From contig JADANN010000034.1 in NCBI GenBank assembly GCA_018806985.1, positions 372,001 to 436,000 on the forward strand: a stretch of DNA of 64,000 bases, read 5' to 3'. Positions 36,971-49,510 of the stretch are shown here, piece after piece; the stretch's first letter is position 1, and each line of letters opens with the position of its first letter. The notes under the pieces are model-generated. The model searched no databases and was not told the origin of the DNA. It saw only the letters and a list, made by a program, of their open reading frames with translations. The translations under genes were made by a program, and so were the position numbers. This DNA is from Angiostrongylus vasorum. Its lineage: Eukaryota; Nematoda; Chromadorea; Rhabditida; Metastrongylidae.

Positions 36971-37429
36971 GAGTGTGCATTGTGATGGCAGAAATATGTT
37001 TCGATGGTTGTGGTTGTTGACTAGTTGTACGATGACACAAACACGGCATTCGGGAACACTGTACCTTTCTTTTGCTGGACAAAATTCCGCTTTTTCAACT
37101 ACTTTTTGTGTTCCAAGCATGAACAGCGACGTGATGCAGCGACAGGATTGTGATTTATGAGCTAGGCAAGACTACAATTTTGTCGTAGTAGAGTAACAAA
37201 GCTTGTGTTTTAGTGAACGATCAGCAGATTGAAATAGTTTTTTTCTACATTAAAGAAGTTAACTGTGAATGGGGAATGTGTTGGATTAGAATTGAAAGTG
37301 ACGACTATTTTCGCCTAATATAAGTGGAAACCACTTTTCCTCAGCTTCTTAACGTTGGACAGTGACACATTTGCATTAGGCTATCACTAAATAAGTTTTT
37401 AGTTTTGTAAGCCTTTCTGGCCCACAGAT

Positions 37430-40275
37430 CTCCCTCATATGAAGGAGCTCGAGCCGGCTAGTCGCGAGGCAACGGGGCGCGTCCTCTGGTGGCGAATAGA
37501 AGGTTAATCGCAGAGCAAAAGTGATCATTGCTTTCCTGAGACGTATTTGGAACCAGGGGATGGACTCCCTGTTTCAACTGCGCCGATATGGCACATACTT
37601 TATGTATCTACGACGCGTATTCATGCGCGCGTGTGTGGGTTCCTTCCAGTTTGCGCGGATTGTATTCTACGAGTCAATTGGCCCAAAAGCCTGCAATCAG
37701 TTGAAGGGGAAGTACATGGGAGGCGGTTAGGATTCGCCTCCAACAAATAAGCACCATGTCAACTCTGGGAGAGACTGGCAAGCTACCCTATGAGCATACC
37801 CAGCAACCACGTTGAGAGCCCAGCAAGCTACACGTGGGTATCAAAATGCTAAAAACAGTGGAATAAACGGGCCTCATTTCCCTGACCTCAAAAGAGCCGC
37901 CCATTCGGCAGCGTTCAGTGGGACGAGTACGGAGAGGCTGCTAAAATCTCAGGGGCATTTTAAGCTGCCTAAATCGCAAAAAACTGAGGTGACGATCTGT
38001 ACCTGCAATGCACGCACTCTTTTCATCCGAGTCTTCGATAGAAGACTTGATCATGCAAGCAAGAACGATAAAATACGACGTCATCGGCCTGGCCGAAACG
38101 AGACGATGCCACCCATTAATCGACGTCTGTGACACCGAAGAAGAACCGTTCCTCGGAACATACGGCAGTAGAGGAATCAGCGGCGACGGCGTTCTCGTCA
38201 ACACGAATTTGGCCGTGAACATCGATTCATTCGAACGGCTAACAATCAGGATCGGACGTCTACGATTGAAAAGATGTGGATCAATACCGGCTTTGCAGGA
38301 GAACATCTGAGGAACGTCACACTGGGTTCCACGGATTGGAATGGAACGAGCAGGTTGAGCGGCTGTCTGAGTTCATCATGACGACCAAGACCATTCATTC
38401 ATAGTAATTCGTGATTATAGAATCCCCATTTTCAGCGCTGGACGTGAGAGTCTCGGAGTAAAGAATACTATAGCAAAGTAGACCACTGGGGGAATACGAT
38501 CAATTCGTTCAACATCTTGACATTCACGCTGTGAAAGCTGAGAGTTGAAATTTCGCTAAGAGACGTTCATCTCCAGAAACATTCAAACTGATACGCCGGC
38601 GTGGAATCGCACGAGCTACAGGCAGACACGAACTAACGTCCGAACTTGCAAAACATTGTAGACAGGCGATAAAAGATCTCAAAGAGAGAGGACAGCAGTT
38701 ACGGTCGAAGCTGCAGAGGCAACCTGGGCAAAACATTCGCAAAGCCCACCGAAGCAGCACTCCGATGCTCAGATCAAAAATTAAAGTTGCAGCTTTCAGA
38801 AAAGCAATGGAGAAATTCATTCATGAATACTACTCAGATCTCTTTAAGAGCCACGTCGTCCTTCCATATGAAGTAAAGGAGAATGGATATGTCGTATCTA
38901 CGATTCTCCCCTTCGAAACCCGGCATGCTATTTCGTCTGTGAAAAATCATGCAACATCAGGTCCGAAGATGATGAGATCTGAATCCCTGAACAGCCTTCC
39001 TTCAGTACCCATGAACACACTGGTTCGGCTCTTCAAACCCTTCCTGTCTGAATGCAAGCTCCCTACTCAGTGGAAGACCAAGACCAGTGTGACCGCGCTA
39101 TTTTTGAGAGCTGTGCCCTTCACGATAACGGCAACTACCGCTCAATCTGCTTACTGTCTGTCGTCTACAAACTTTTCACTCGAGTCGTCGTAAACAGGAT
39201 TGACAGAACACTGGACGAAGGACACCCTTGTGAGCAAGCAGGATCTCGAAAATGATTCAGCACGATGGGCCACATTTGCAGGAACTATTTAGAGAACGAT
39301 TTTATCTTAACTGAGAGAGCAGCAGTCGTGGAATCCCTGGACAGTCAGGGAGTCCTCAGTCAGTATGTAAAGATTCGTCATGAGCTGAAAAAAGTTTCAC
39401 AACCACGATATCACCATTCTACAATGGTATTAAAACCCACGTCAAAAGAGGGATTAGACAAGGTGGCACCATCTCGCCAAAACTATTTACCCCCCACCCT
39501 TAAGAGCGCCATGTGAACACTAGAATGGGACAAAATGGGAGTGAAAATCGATGGTCGGCAATTACACCATCTTCGCGTTCCTGATGATCTCCCTCTTACA
39601 ATATCAAACAAATCCCAAGTGGAAAGAATGCTTGCCGACTTTGATAAAGCCTGTGGAAAGATTGATATTCGATTAAATCTTACAATACGCTCCACTCACG
39701 TTCAACGGAATGAACATCTCCAAATACTCCAGTTACGTCTGTTTAGGTCAGGAAATTAACATGATGAACGACTTAGCTCCAGAACTAAGTAGAAAGAAAC
39801 GAGCAGCTTGGAGAGCTTTCAAGAGCACAGGGGATGTGGTAAAGGGAACATAGGACGCCCGACACCATGCCCTCTTTTTCGACTTCATGGTACTTCCTTC
39901 CTTATCATACGTGTCGGAAACGTGGTCACTGTGTAAAATGCATAAAACACCACTCAGCGTTATTGAACGCGCTTTAACACGTAATGCGTAACAACGACAA
40001 CCGATGGACAAGAGCCGTTGGTGACTTAGTTCTTTGGGCTGTCAAACACATTGCAAAAAACAGCCGTCCCATTGGTCAGAGTTCTTCAAGAAGGGCATAG
40101 GAGAATGGTGTGATGCTCAGCGAGTCCCTAGAACGAGCAGAACCCAATGGCCACTCTTGCGTGCAGCAGGGAAAAATGGAAGATTTACTCGCGCTGGCTC
40201 GGGTCGCTTGACGACCAGAGAGACAGCAGGTGATTCGGATGATGAAGGTGGTCATTTCCGGATCAACTGGTAGTA
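37430..40275 (+). mobile_element. RTE family A retrotransposon copy, nearly full length, decayed
   Basis: 5' leader at 37,430-37,980. Endonuclease at about 38,000-38,460 (YDVIGLAETRR, then RLRLKRCGSIPAL). RT from about 38,765: AFRKAMEKFIHEYYSDLF, CLLSVVYKLFTRVVVNRI and LDEGHPCEQAGSRK near 39,200, then LHHLRVPDDLPL near 39,570 (catalytic FADD reduced to VPDD). C-terminal thumb and connection to about 40,270 (WSEFFKKGIGEWCDAQRVP). Frame changes at about ten places make it non-coding. Same family as the reversed copy at 34.1-37.0 kb. Confidence 0.88.
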
Positions 40276-40289
40276 TGGCCGAAAGAAGA

Positions 40290-43110
40290 AGTCCCTTACT
40301 TTCCTTGGATCTACATCGTGACGAAGAATTGAAAACGCTTTTGCAAGGTTAATTGAGGCCACCAGGAAAGGCCAAGCAGCCCAACCAACAATAGGCCGGC
40401 ATTAACACCCAGTACACTGGCTGCTCCATCCTGTGAAATCATGCGATGAGACGACTGTTGAAAGGCTACGAAATCTCGAGTTACGTAGGACACCGTCAGC
40501 ACTAGACTTGAGAAACACACGCCAGATACCATGGAGATTGTTTCGTACTTTGCCCCTATAATGGCAGAACGCTCTACTTAGACAGCGATTTTCGCGCTAT
40601 TCTTGGAGCAGCAGATAACATTAAATCCTATGCGATCGCCCTAAAAGAATAAAAAAGCAAGAAGACTGACATATGTCAACTAGAACACAGGACCTTTGTC
40701 ACCCGCATAGAAAACGGCCTGTCAAGAAGTGTCGGTCGACTTTTTTCGCCCACCCGTGCATTGTGAATCTCGTTGACTCGTACAAGACCGTGTCCCTAGC
40801 ATGACCGTGTTCCGTCTTCAGTGAACACGTCATACGAAGATCATTGTCGTGAAGTGCTGCTATTCACCTACCGATGCAGCAGATGAGCACAAAAGAATTA
40901 GATACGTTCTATTATATGTTGGAGGAAGCTATCTGGAATGATAAATCATATATTAAATTTATTGTCGGACACTTCAACGCTAGAATAGAAATGGCCAGTG
41001 AGAGCTACCAGAGAATTTGAAAATTTGGGTTAAGGAAGAGAAATGAGCGTGGAAAACGTCTTGCAGTACTTCTGTCTACAAAGCGCCTCATCCACGGAAA
41101 CTTGTTTTTCCGTAGAAAACAAGTCGCTGCTGGACATGGGAGTCTCCGAACGGCACGATCCTTGCACAGATCGGCCATATTCTGATAAACAGAAGATGGT
41201 GCTGTGTTCGGTCACTACCTTCCTCCTTTGAAGACTCTATTCAGCTGTAAGGTGGAAACGAATTCATGCTATTGATCAAAAGGAGAATTTTCAACTTTAT
41301 TTGACGAAAACATTCTGAACAAAATTCTATCCAAATGTGATTAGCATATCAAAGAAGACCTGACCGAAAGCTACGGACGGCCCTTCGAATGACCTAGAAG
41401 TTGGGCGGGATTCGCTTCAGTTCCTCAAGCAAGAGGACCACTTCCCGAGAAAAGAAGGGAAATTAGAACTGATCTTCCTGCCACACTCTTAGTCAGTTGA
41501 CTGAAGTTTTCAACGCCAACCTTTTTTTGTTTCAAAATATTTTTGTAGCAAACCCTAAAATCCCCGCAGGAGGAAAACCATCCTTAATTCTTCGCTCTTA
41601 GATAACAGCTACGATAGAAATCGTGGAAAATAACCACAGCTCGAGCACTCGATAAAATCACCTTAGAGTTTCCTAGAGCTGGAAGCCACAATTAACACGT
41701 ATTTCTTACAATCCATATAACATCCTATATTTAAAACGAGAAAATCCCAGACCAGTGAAAAACATCGCACATGGTTATCCTACCTAAGAGAGTTTACCGA
41801 AAGAATCTTCGTAACTTTCGGCCGCTGTGCTTGTTTCAGTGTACTCTAAAAGCTTCTCACGAAGATTGTTCTGTCTCGCATATCGAAGATATTGGTTGAG
41901 GCGCAACTAGTTGAACAAGCAGAATTTCCACAAAAGTTTGCTGCAATGACCTTATTTAAACCGTGTCTAGAGTCATAGAATTTGTCCGGGATACTTGCTG
42001 CCTATAGTCGTGAGTTTTGTCGACTATTAGAAAGCGTTTGACAATATCGAAGCGAATGCGATCCTATCCTCGACCGAGGATTGGACCTGCCCTATACAAG
42101 AGCTCTGTATGCCTGTTATTGGAACTGCACTACGAAAATACAGGTTTTCTATCGATCTCTTATCATACCTATAGGAAAAGGGCTTCGAAAAGGTGACACC
42201 ATATCGCCAAAGCTGTTTGATGCCCCACTGCATTGGATAACGAAGTTACTCGATTTGGAATAGGAAAGGTATACGTGTTGATAGAGCTCCTATTAAATCC
42301 TCGTTTCGTCCGCGACATAGTCAACATCTCAAGAAGTACCAACGAAGCGGTAACAATGATCAGTGAGCCCAACGAAGCGAGAAGAAGGATCGGACAAGGC
42401 ATAAATCGGAGAAAATCTTAGTTTGTGAGAAGGTGAGCGCATCAAACTGGATTCTTCTCTGATTACGGAGACCACTTCGTGCGTCTGGCTTGGACGTTCA
42501 GTGAACATGCAGAAAAACGTGAGCTAGGAATTAGACAGCAGAAAAAGGGCAGCATCGGCCTCTTTTCGGCCTACCAAAGGAGCCTCCGACTAACTACGGG
42601 ACCCAAAAATCCCTGCTATCTTTTAAAATACAGCAATCCTGCTAGCGCTCTCCCTATGCAAAGACGTAGGCGGAAAGATGAACCACTTCAAGAACTCTGT
42701 ACTCAAATCGTCAAGCCAGAATGTGTGGCTCATATCTTCCAAACCTCTCCCAACTTTGGAGTCTAAGAGAATACATTTCGACAGCAGAGTAGAAACGGTC
42801 CAATTACATAATAGAAAGAACAAATGACAGACGGCGAAAAGAATAGTGGATTTGACATCAACAGAATGCAAGCGTCCTTATCGAAGACTACCCGAACCCG
42901 TTGGATGGCCGTGTTCGTGGACAACGTCAACCGTCCACTTCCGTAAGTGGAAACGATTTCATGACCACAGTATGTTTCTCGAGAACGCTACCACGTTCGA
43001 ATCAAACCACCACCATGGACAACTATAGCGAGGCAAAGAAAGGAATAGAAATTCTGTTGGGGCCGGCGCAACTCGTTAAGACGTTAAGGCATGTATCCAA
43101 GTGAGTATAA
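40290..43110 (+). mobile_element. RTE family B retrotransposon copy, nearly full length, decayed
   Basis: It starts where the family A copy ends. The leader and endonuclease start (ILGAADNIKSYAIALKE near 40,600) match the family B fragments of the palindrome. RT at about 41,820-42,260: SKILVEAQLVEQAEF, then IPIGKGLRKGDTISPKLF (RT motif 4 region) and LHWITKLLDLE. The probable C-terminal tail reaches QLVKTLRHVSK at 43,104. Stops and frameshifts throughout. The catalytic Asp box is not recoverable by eye. Confidence 0.83.
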
Positions 43111-44779
43111 GAGGAGACCTGACAATTTTTTCTTTCAAACGAAATAACTCAGCGGTATTTGATCAGAAAATTTTCAAATACTTTAAGTGCTTCTTATTCT
43201 TATGTTTTGTCACATTCAAGAATATAAATTACATAAGAGGCTTCTTTTTTTATTGTTTGTTCAACAACTCTGGACTTCTCCGTCAAGTTATGGATACTAA
43301 AAAAACACATCGAATTGCAAATTACCCAATTAAAGTATGTGTTCAGTCGTATAGCAAAGCCCTGTTCTCACTAAGAAGGAAACTGTAATGACCCGAAAGC
43401 TAATATCGTCACTTTCATCAATCCTTCCCCTAAATGCTTTAACACTCCTTTGTGATAGTGGAATGTTTATAGCTGTCACAACCACAGCCGTGTAGTTTTT
43501 TCTTAAAACATGATAAGATCTCCCACATATAGCAAGGCAACGGTGTAACAGAAATTATGTTAAAGTCTGGACGATTCTCGAAGAGAGGTTTTCATTAGTT
43601 AGTGAGTATCGGTTTCGCATTTTATAGATAGACTGCAGTTGCAATAAATGCTCGACCAACGTAGCCTTCAGACCCCAAAACCAATCTGAAGAGAGAAGTA
43701 AGCTGATCTGTTCTGAAACACTCGTCATTATGTGATTTTTTTCTTGCACTAGAAGTGGAAAATAAAGCAATACAACTATAAGGCTAAAAGGCTCGTTACG
43801 CCTGATATCCTTAATATCACAGCAGGCAGCGGCAATGATAACGTTCGTTACGCGGGCGACTCGACCTACCCAGACCCAACAAGCTTCTCCCTCTAAACTC
43901 AGAAAATTAGTACCAGGCTACTCTGGGAAAAGGTCACTTCATCCAATCTACGTGGGAACACTTAAGAAAGCCTATCTAAAAATTTCAAGAAAATCGACTG
44001 GACCAGCGATATTAATGACTACTAGAAAAAAGCCTCAAGCAGCAGGCGAACCCACACACAAAAGAAGTTGGCAGACGTTCGTGAATGATGGATGCGAGTG
44101 AACAAATCGAATTTAGGAAATGTTGGGATCTCCACATTGTAAAAAAATATGATGTCGGTCGTATAATAAAAAAAAATTTTTCATGGTGTTCAATTCTACG
44201 GGTTCAGGAAAGTCGATGAATGGTATGCACGTGTATACATTTCTTCCGCTGTAGTTGCTGTGTTCGGCTTCTTTTCCACGTTGCTACTGAGGTTTAATTG
44301 CTAAACGCGTTGAATCTATTGCGATAAGATGGAGCGAACCACGTTGTGCGCTTTCACGGTCCGATATAATCTTAGTCAACTTCAAATTAGTAAAGTACGG
44401 AAATGGTGTACTAAACGTCCTTAGAATTCTACACGACGGTTACAAGTGCAATGGAAATTAGTGATCTAGCGCAGAACTATGGCAAGGAATTGGATTCAGC
44501 GAAAAGCAAGGGAAACAAAAATTTGTGCGATACATAGATCATATTATTATTGTTTAGTAAATGCCGTTCAAGCCATTGGCTTAAATAAAAAATTATAGAT
44601 AAATGATCTGTATGCCAATTAGGTCGAAGGAGACGAATCCCGATGGTTCCAAATGTATCCAAAGCTTACTGAATTGTTGAACTCTGTGTTACATTACTGA
44701 AAGAGAAGAGGGTGGGTGGTACCATCTTGTTACAATCCCAGTATGTAAAAGTAACTTCATTTGTCCAACATTTGGTCTT
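43111..44779. other. No recognisable feature
   Basis: Between the RTE cluster and the Penelope-like cluster. An 88-codon basic frame at 43,835 (KLRKLVPGYSGKR..) has no known motif. Confidence 0.4.
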
Positions 44780-45185
44780 GTAGTGTTTTCTGTAAAAGCA
44801 AACATGCAGCGAAATCCTTCTCTGGGTTATAAGGTGAAATTTTCTGTTTGGCAAGCGCAGCAAGAATGTAAACAATACGCTCACAAAGTAGGATTAAAGG
44901 GCATATTACGTTTCCATGTGAATGCTGTGCGGTTGGTCTCCACGCGACATACTTGGAAGCCTCATCGAAAGCGGTGAGTGTACAAAGCTGTGTTCAATGT
45001 GATTGAAATCTTGGTTCAGCGTTTTCTCTGTTTGGTTATGGAGGTGTTTGGCCGAATAGATTGTTGTCAACTTGACCTTTCCAGGCTCTGAGGAAGGCGA
45101 AATCAGCCGAAACGTCAGCTTGTTCGTGGATAAAGAATAAAATAACACGTCGTGTTTGCTCAACAAGAATACGAAGAATTACTTG
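44780..45185 (+). mobile_element. Penelope-like element 3' tail fragment, opposite orientation
   Basis: Matches the minus-strand tail at 45,864-45,583: shared TTCAATGTGATTGAAATCTTGG, GGAGGTGTTTGGCCG, hammerhead-like block and TTTGCTCAACAAG. It lies tail to tail with the longer copy, with about 400 nt between. Confidence 0.8.
45081..45120 (+). ncRNA. Hammerhead-ribozyme-like motif
   Basis: Core CTGAGGA, a stem II hairpin GGC-GAAATCA-GCC (one bulged A before it), GAAA, a self-complementary ACGT (stem III), then GTC as the expected cleavage triplet. AGC after it pairs with GCT before the core (stem I). The loop-free ACGT stem III could only work as a dimer, as known for short hammerheads. Sits in a Penelope-like element tail. 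Confidence 0.6.
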
Positions 45186-45628
45186 ACCAATGTCGAGGTT
45201 AATAGAAAGTCGGTCGTAAAAGTAGGACTAATTTATATGTTATAGAAAAGCTTTTGTCAGGTAGTATACGATGTTTAAGCTGGAAAAACTGGCAAATAGG
45301 ATTGGTTTGAAGGTAAAGGAAGAATGCCGACTGTTATCGAGACCGTACTAGAGGAAGTAATATTTAGTAAAGTGCAGAAAGGAAGTTTTATGATTCGAAA
45401 CAAGGTCTGGAGAGTGACCCTTTTATTCCAAGATTTTTTGGTATTTGTAATTTTAAACTATGAAGATAACCTGATATATTGAGATCATACTCAGTGAATA
45501 TACATTTCCTATGTTTGCGAAAACACACATACGTGTGCACGACGAACTTCGAAACTCTCGTCCAAATAAATCTTTATAATCTTGTTGAGCAAACGCTAGG
45601 TGTTATTTTATTTCTTTATTTACGTACA

Positions 45629-45668
45629 AGCTGACGTTTCGGCGGATTTCGCTTCCTTCAGAGCCTGG
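45629..45668 (-). ncRNA. Hammerhead-ribozyme-like motif (core altered)
   Basis: Same layout on the minus strand, but the core reads CTGAAGGA with one extra base. Stem II is GCG-AAATC-CGC. GAAACGTC and AGC are kept. Probably inactive. At the 3' end of the Penelope-like copy at 45.6-47.6 kb. Confidence 0.5.
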
Positions 45669-47394
45669 AAAGGTCATGTTGACAGCGGTATACCCGGCCA
45701 AACACCTCCACAACCAAACAGAGAATACGGTAAACCAAGATTTCAATCACATTGAACACAGAATATCTGCTTTTGCATACCCACCGCTTTCTGTGAGTCT
45801 TCCACTGAGTATGTCGCTTGGAAACCAACAGCGAAGAATTCACATGGAATCGTAATGTACCCATCTCATCAGAATAACAGCCTTATATACTGCCCAATAT
45901 CACGCGTGATAATGAGGCATTCTTCCCTGCGGTTCATTTTCGGATTCTTGGAATTAGTCCACAATGCTTCGAGAATTTCTAGCGCTTGTGCTTTCGACTC
46001 CTGCGCGATGATCGTCACTTCTACTTCAAAATCTTCCCCATTATGTCTCTGTGTCCTATGCGTGCCTAGTGGGATACTTGGTTTAACTTTAGATTTACCG
46101 ACTAGGTGTTCTTTTTATACAGATACAGAGAGGTCTACCCGTTTCGCCAATGTATTTGTCTCCGCACGCCTTACAAGAGATGAGATAAAGTGTATCCGAA
46201 CTCATGCAATCGCCGTCTGTACCAATAGGGCAAATTGTGTAATTTTGCGTTGCACATAGACGGTCATATAGGCGGTTACGAACAAAGTGGCGCCTAAGAG
46301 TGCTCGGTAGCTTTTTCAACTACGTTTACCGAATTCTCTAGACCAGCCCTTCTTAAGCAGCGTTTTATAGCTGCACTTACATCATTTGAGATGAACGATA
46401 AGATAAACGGGACCTTTTTATCGCTAGATTTGTCGTTTAGGGGCCTAAGATTTTCCCTACACCTATCACGAGCTACAGTTTCGTAGCCGTTAGAAATGGC
46501 TAATTGCCGTGATAAGTTCCGGGACTCCTCTCTCTGCTCTCTTCCTGTGCACATGTTGATTGCTCTTCGAAACGTGTTTCTTACAAGCGCCCTTTTCTTG
46601 TGTGAAGGATGAGAGTAGAGGTAATGAACAAGTATGTTTTTGCTACTTGGCTTTCGGCACCATTTCGTAATGTAGCCGCTTTCTGATAGGTTGATTTGCC
46701 CGTTCAGAAATGCTAGCCAGTTTTCCTTCGGTTTTTTCTCGCGTGGACTTGATATTCTCTGACTGTCCATTCAATAACTCAAAACATTTATCCCTTGTGT
46801 TGAACAAATGCTGAAAGAGTCATCTACACATCTACAGTAGAGTAACGGCCCGAGATCGATTACTGGTGCTTCCACCTTAGACATGAATGCAATGACATGG
46901 CTTGTTGCCAGTTGTTGTCCCATTGCCAGCCCTCTCGTTTGTGCGTAATACCTCCCGGACCATCTGAAGATTGAGCAGTTTAGACACTACTTTAAGAGTG
47001 TCATCAACTGCTGAATCGAGAAGCCATACATGTTTATTGCTCCTTCGTGTTGTATAAGGAGCTCGCGGACGGCTTGCATAGCGGAGTCATTCGACACGTT
47101 TGTATAGAGGGCGGTGACGTCGAAGGACTCCATCACGTACGCGCTGTTGAGCTGCACAGTACGTAGACGATCCAGGACCATTTGGTTGTTCGTTAGATGG
47201 GCTGGAACGTACTTCAACAACTGGGTACGTATTAGGGTTATTAACTACGTTATCCTATCCGTTGGTCCGCCTACACAACTAATGATTGGTCTGACCTTAA
47301 ATAACGATGGGTCGGTAGATACAAGACCATCGCTGGATACCAACCTGTGGGTTTTGATAAATTGGTATAATACGGGACATAACAGTAACAGTAA

Positions 47395-47640
47395 ATGTTC
47401 AACAGTAAATGGTTCCGCTTTCCGAACTAAATTCAGCAGGTTTTGCGCCAATAGAATACTAGCAAGGTGATGAACAATCCGAATGATGATTTTAAGTGAG
47501 TTGTTGCACAAAGATGCTCTAGCAGCCGAAGAGAATATGGCCTTACTAAACATGATTCTGTTCAACAGTAAATGGTTCCGCTTTTCCAACTAGATTCAAC
47601 AGGTTTTGCGCCAACAGAGCACTGGCAAGGTGGTGGAAGA
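47395..47640 (-). repeat. Direct repeat within the Penelope-like element
   Basis: AACAGTAAATGGTTCCGCTT..GGTTTTGCGCCAA..CTAGCAAGGTG at 47,400 recurs at 47,564, 165 nt on, with several substitutions. Part of the region upstream of the RT has been duplicated. Confidence 0.75.
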
Positions 47641-47873
47641 AAAAATAGAATAGGTGCCATAGTGTAATTTGTCTAAGTTTTCCTTCACTTCTTGCTAACT
47701 CTGTTTCCGCTAGAAACGATTTTTTTTCTTACTGCGGATACAACGTGTGATACCAACTACACCTGTGGCTTTTTTCTTTTCGATTTCTCTTTTTTTCCTG
47801 AATTCGATGGCAATGTAATACTTTGCATGCACCTAATTCTATGTAACTATTCGGAAGCTTTCCATAATCTTAA

Positions 47874-48064
47874 CTTATTATTTACTGCCTACTCTTTTTA
47901 ACGTCAGGGTATATTGAGAAATATAACTTCAATGATGTTGAGATATTTGCAAACTCTGGACCGCAGGAGTCTGCGGTGGAGAACGAACGCGCTATTGTCC
48001 TTTCCGGGGAGTAACGCGTTCACCACCACACCATGCGGGTCCTTCGCTTCGCCTGTCTCTCAGC
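47874..48064 (-). repeat. SINE-like family S1 copy
   Basis: Tail TTATTTACTGCCTACTC at 47,878, then CTCTGGACCGCAGGAGTCTG and GGGTCCTTCGCTTCGCC. Ends at 48,064 against a GA microsatellite. Confidence 0.7.
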
Positions 48065-48072
48065 TTCCATAA

Positions 48073-48093
48073 TGAGAGAGAGAGAGAGAGAGG
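48073..48093. repeat. GA microsatellite
   Basis: About ten GA units at the truncated end of an S1 SINE. Confidence 0.9.
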
Positions 48094-48489
48094 CGAGAAT
48101 GCCTGTGTGTCCATCATGATAAAGCGTAAATGAGTTTATTTGAAGTATGAGTAGACACTAGATGTGGTGAGGTTAAGGGCAAATCGGTTTTTGAAGTACT
48201 GATTTGCTATGTGCTAGCTAACATAATACCGACTGCTGCAGCATGAATAGTCTGTTGAAAAAACGCGTTATTACCAACTACCAGCATAATCAACAACCGT
48301 CCTGTATAAAGGACCGCTGCCGTGTAGGCTGTCTCATTCGAGCGGTGCTTCAGTGAGCGAGATCCGACTCGATACGACGACGAAGACAGCACATCGAGAA
48401 GGGAAACGACTGTGGACCACCGACTGGGATAATTAGCTCTCATGAATGCGAAGACGGCGAAATGTTGGCCGAATAAGCCTTTTTATCAA

Positions 48490-49380
48490 CCTCTTGTTAG
48501 CTTGTCGATGAAGGAACCCGTATTTAAATGAGTACGATTAAAACGATGTTTTGTATCACTTACTAGTCTTTTTTCTTGTTCAGCAGTCGTGAGGTTTTTT
48601 ATACAGCACATATTTACTTCTATAGAAAAACACAATACAATACAACAGTAGCTGACGTTTCGGCAGAATCGCCTTCTTCGGAGCCTGGAAGGGTATACTG
48701 ATATACACTTTACTAAGTCAAACGCTTCAATAACACTTACAAAAAGACGAAAAAACTCCATGGTAATCACATGATCAACAGCTTCTCGAAAAACTCACCG
48801 CTTTTTACGTGACCTCCAATGAGGAACATTAGAACAGCTGATTAGAGCCGCATACGGTTGATGACTGCACCATCCCACATCAGGAGTTGATGAGAACATA
48901 CGGGGTCAGGTCGCTTGTGACCTCTGGGCATCTCGTCCCTACTATCTATTGTAGGGGTTTTTGGCCTTTGCCCAAAAAGCCCTCAAGAAGTTTTCGCGCT
49001 AGTGTTTTGGTCTCCTGTGCAAGGATATTGACTTTTACTTCAAAATCGTCTCCGCTATGCTTTTGTGTCCTATGCGTGCCTAGTGGGGTACTTCGGGACT
49101 TGCTTTTCGTTTGTCATCTAGATGTTCTTTTATACGGAGACACAATGGTCTGCCGGTTTCGCCAATATATTCATCTCCGCAATCATTACAAGAGATCAGG
49201 TATATCGTACCTGAACTCATGCTGTCACCGTCCCTGCCGTAAGGGCAAATTACGCAATTTGTTGTTTCACATAGGCGGTCATACAAGCGGTTACGAACTA
49301 ACTGACGACGTAGAGGATCCGGTGGTATTTCAACTATCGCTACCGATTCCTCTATACCTGCCCTTTTAGCTACTGTTGTA
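48490..49380 (-). mobile_element. Penelope-like element, 5'-truncated (GIY-YIG domain and 3' tail)
   Basis: Only the C-terminal nuclease remains: NRLYDRLCETTNCVICPYG, then IYLISCNDCGDEYIGETGR and LCLRIKEHLD at 49,290-49,100, continuing out of frame as PLGTHRTQKHSGDDFEVKV to about 48,960. The non-coding tail contains a hammerhead-like motif at 48,650-48,690. About 55% similar by eye to the GIY-YIG of the neighbouring copy, so probably a different subfamily. Confidence 0.88.
48650..48690 (-). ncRNA. Hammerhead-ribozyme-like motif
   Basis: CCGAAGA core (first U changed to C), stem II GGC-GATTCT-GCC, then GAAACGTCAGC. Stem I is GGCTC before the core against AGC after the cleavage site. In the tail of the second Penelope-like copy. 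Confidence 0.5.
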
Positions 49381-49474
49381 TTGCATTGTGTGTTTTTCTA
49401 TGGAAGTAAATGTATGCTGTTTAACAACTTCGCGATTGCTGAACAAGAAAACGACTCATTCATATATTTATTTG

Positions 49475-49510
49475 GCTAGCGTTTCGACGTCTCCGTCTTC
49501 ATCAAAGTCG
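49475..49510 (-). ncRNA. Hammerhead-like motif, divergent subfamily
   Basis: TTGATGA core, stem II GACG-GAGA-CGTC, GAAA, then CGCTAGC in place of CGTCAGC. Stem II pairs differ from the GGC/GCC copies by a compensatory change, but the cleavage triplet is not canonical. Confidence 0.45.

Larger units (their letters stand above)
45590..47640 (-). mobile_element. Penelope-like element (RT plus GIY-YIG endonuclease), decayed
   Basis: Reads right to left. RT: FKVRPIISCVGGPTDRIT near 47,260; VMESFDVTALYTNVSNDSA near 47,110 (Asp of the first catalytic motif); RGLAMGQQLATSHVIAFMS near 46,900; and CRCVDDSFSI near 46,830 (YVDD-like catalytic pair). Linker KPKENWLAFLNGQINLS near 46,710. GIY-YIG nuclease LYLISCKACGDKYIGETGR near 46,170, followed by PLGTHRTQRHNGEDFEVEV near 46,050. 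At least four frameshifts or stops. The RT/GIY-YIG pair is diagnostic for the Penelope class. The 3' end carries a hammerhead-like motif at 45,629-45,668. Confidence 0.92.
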
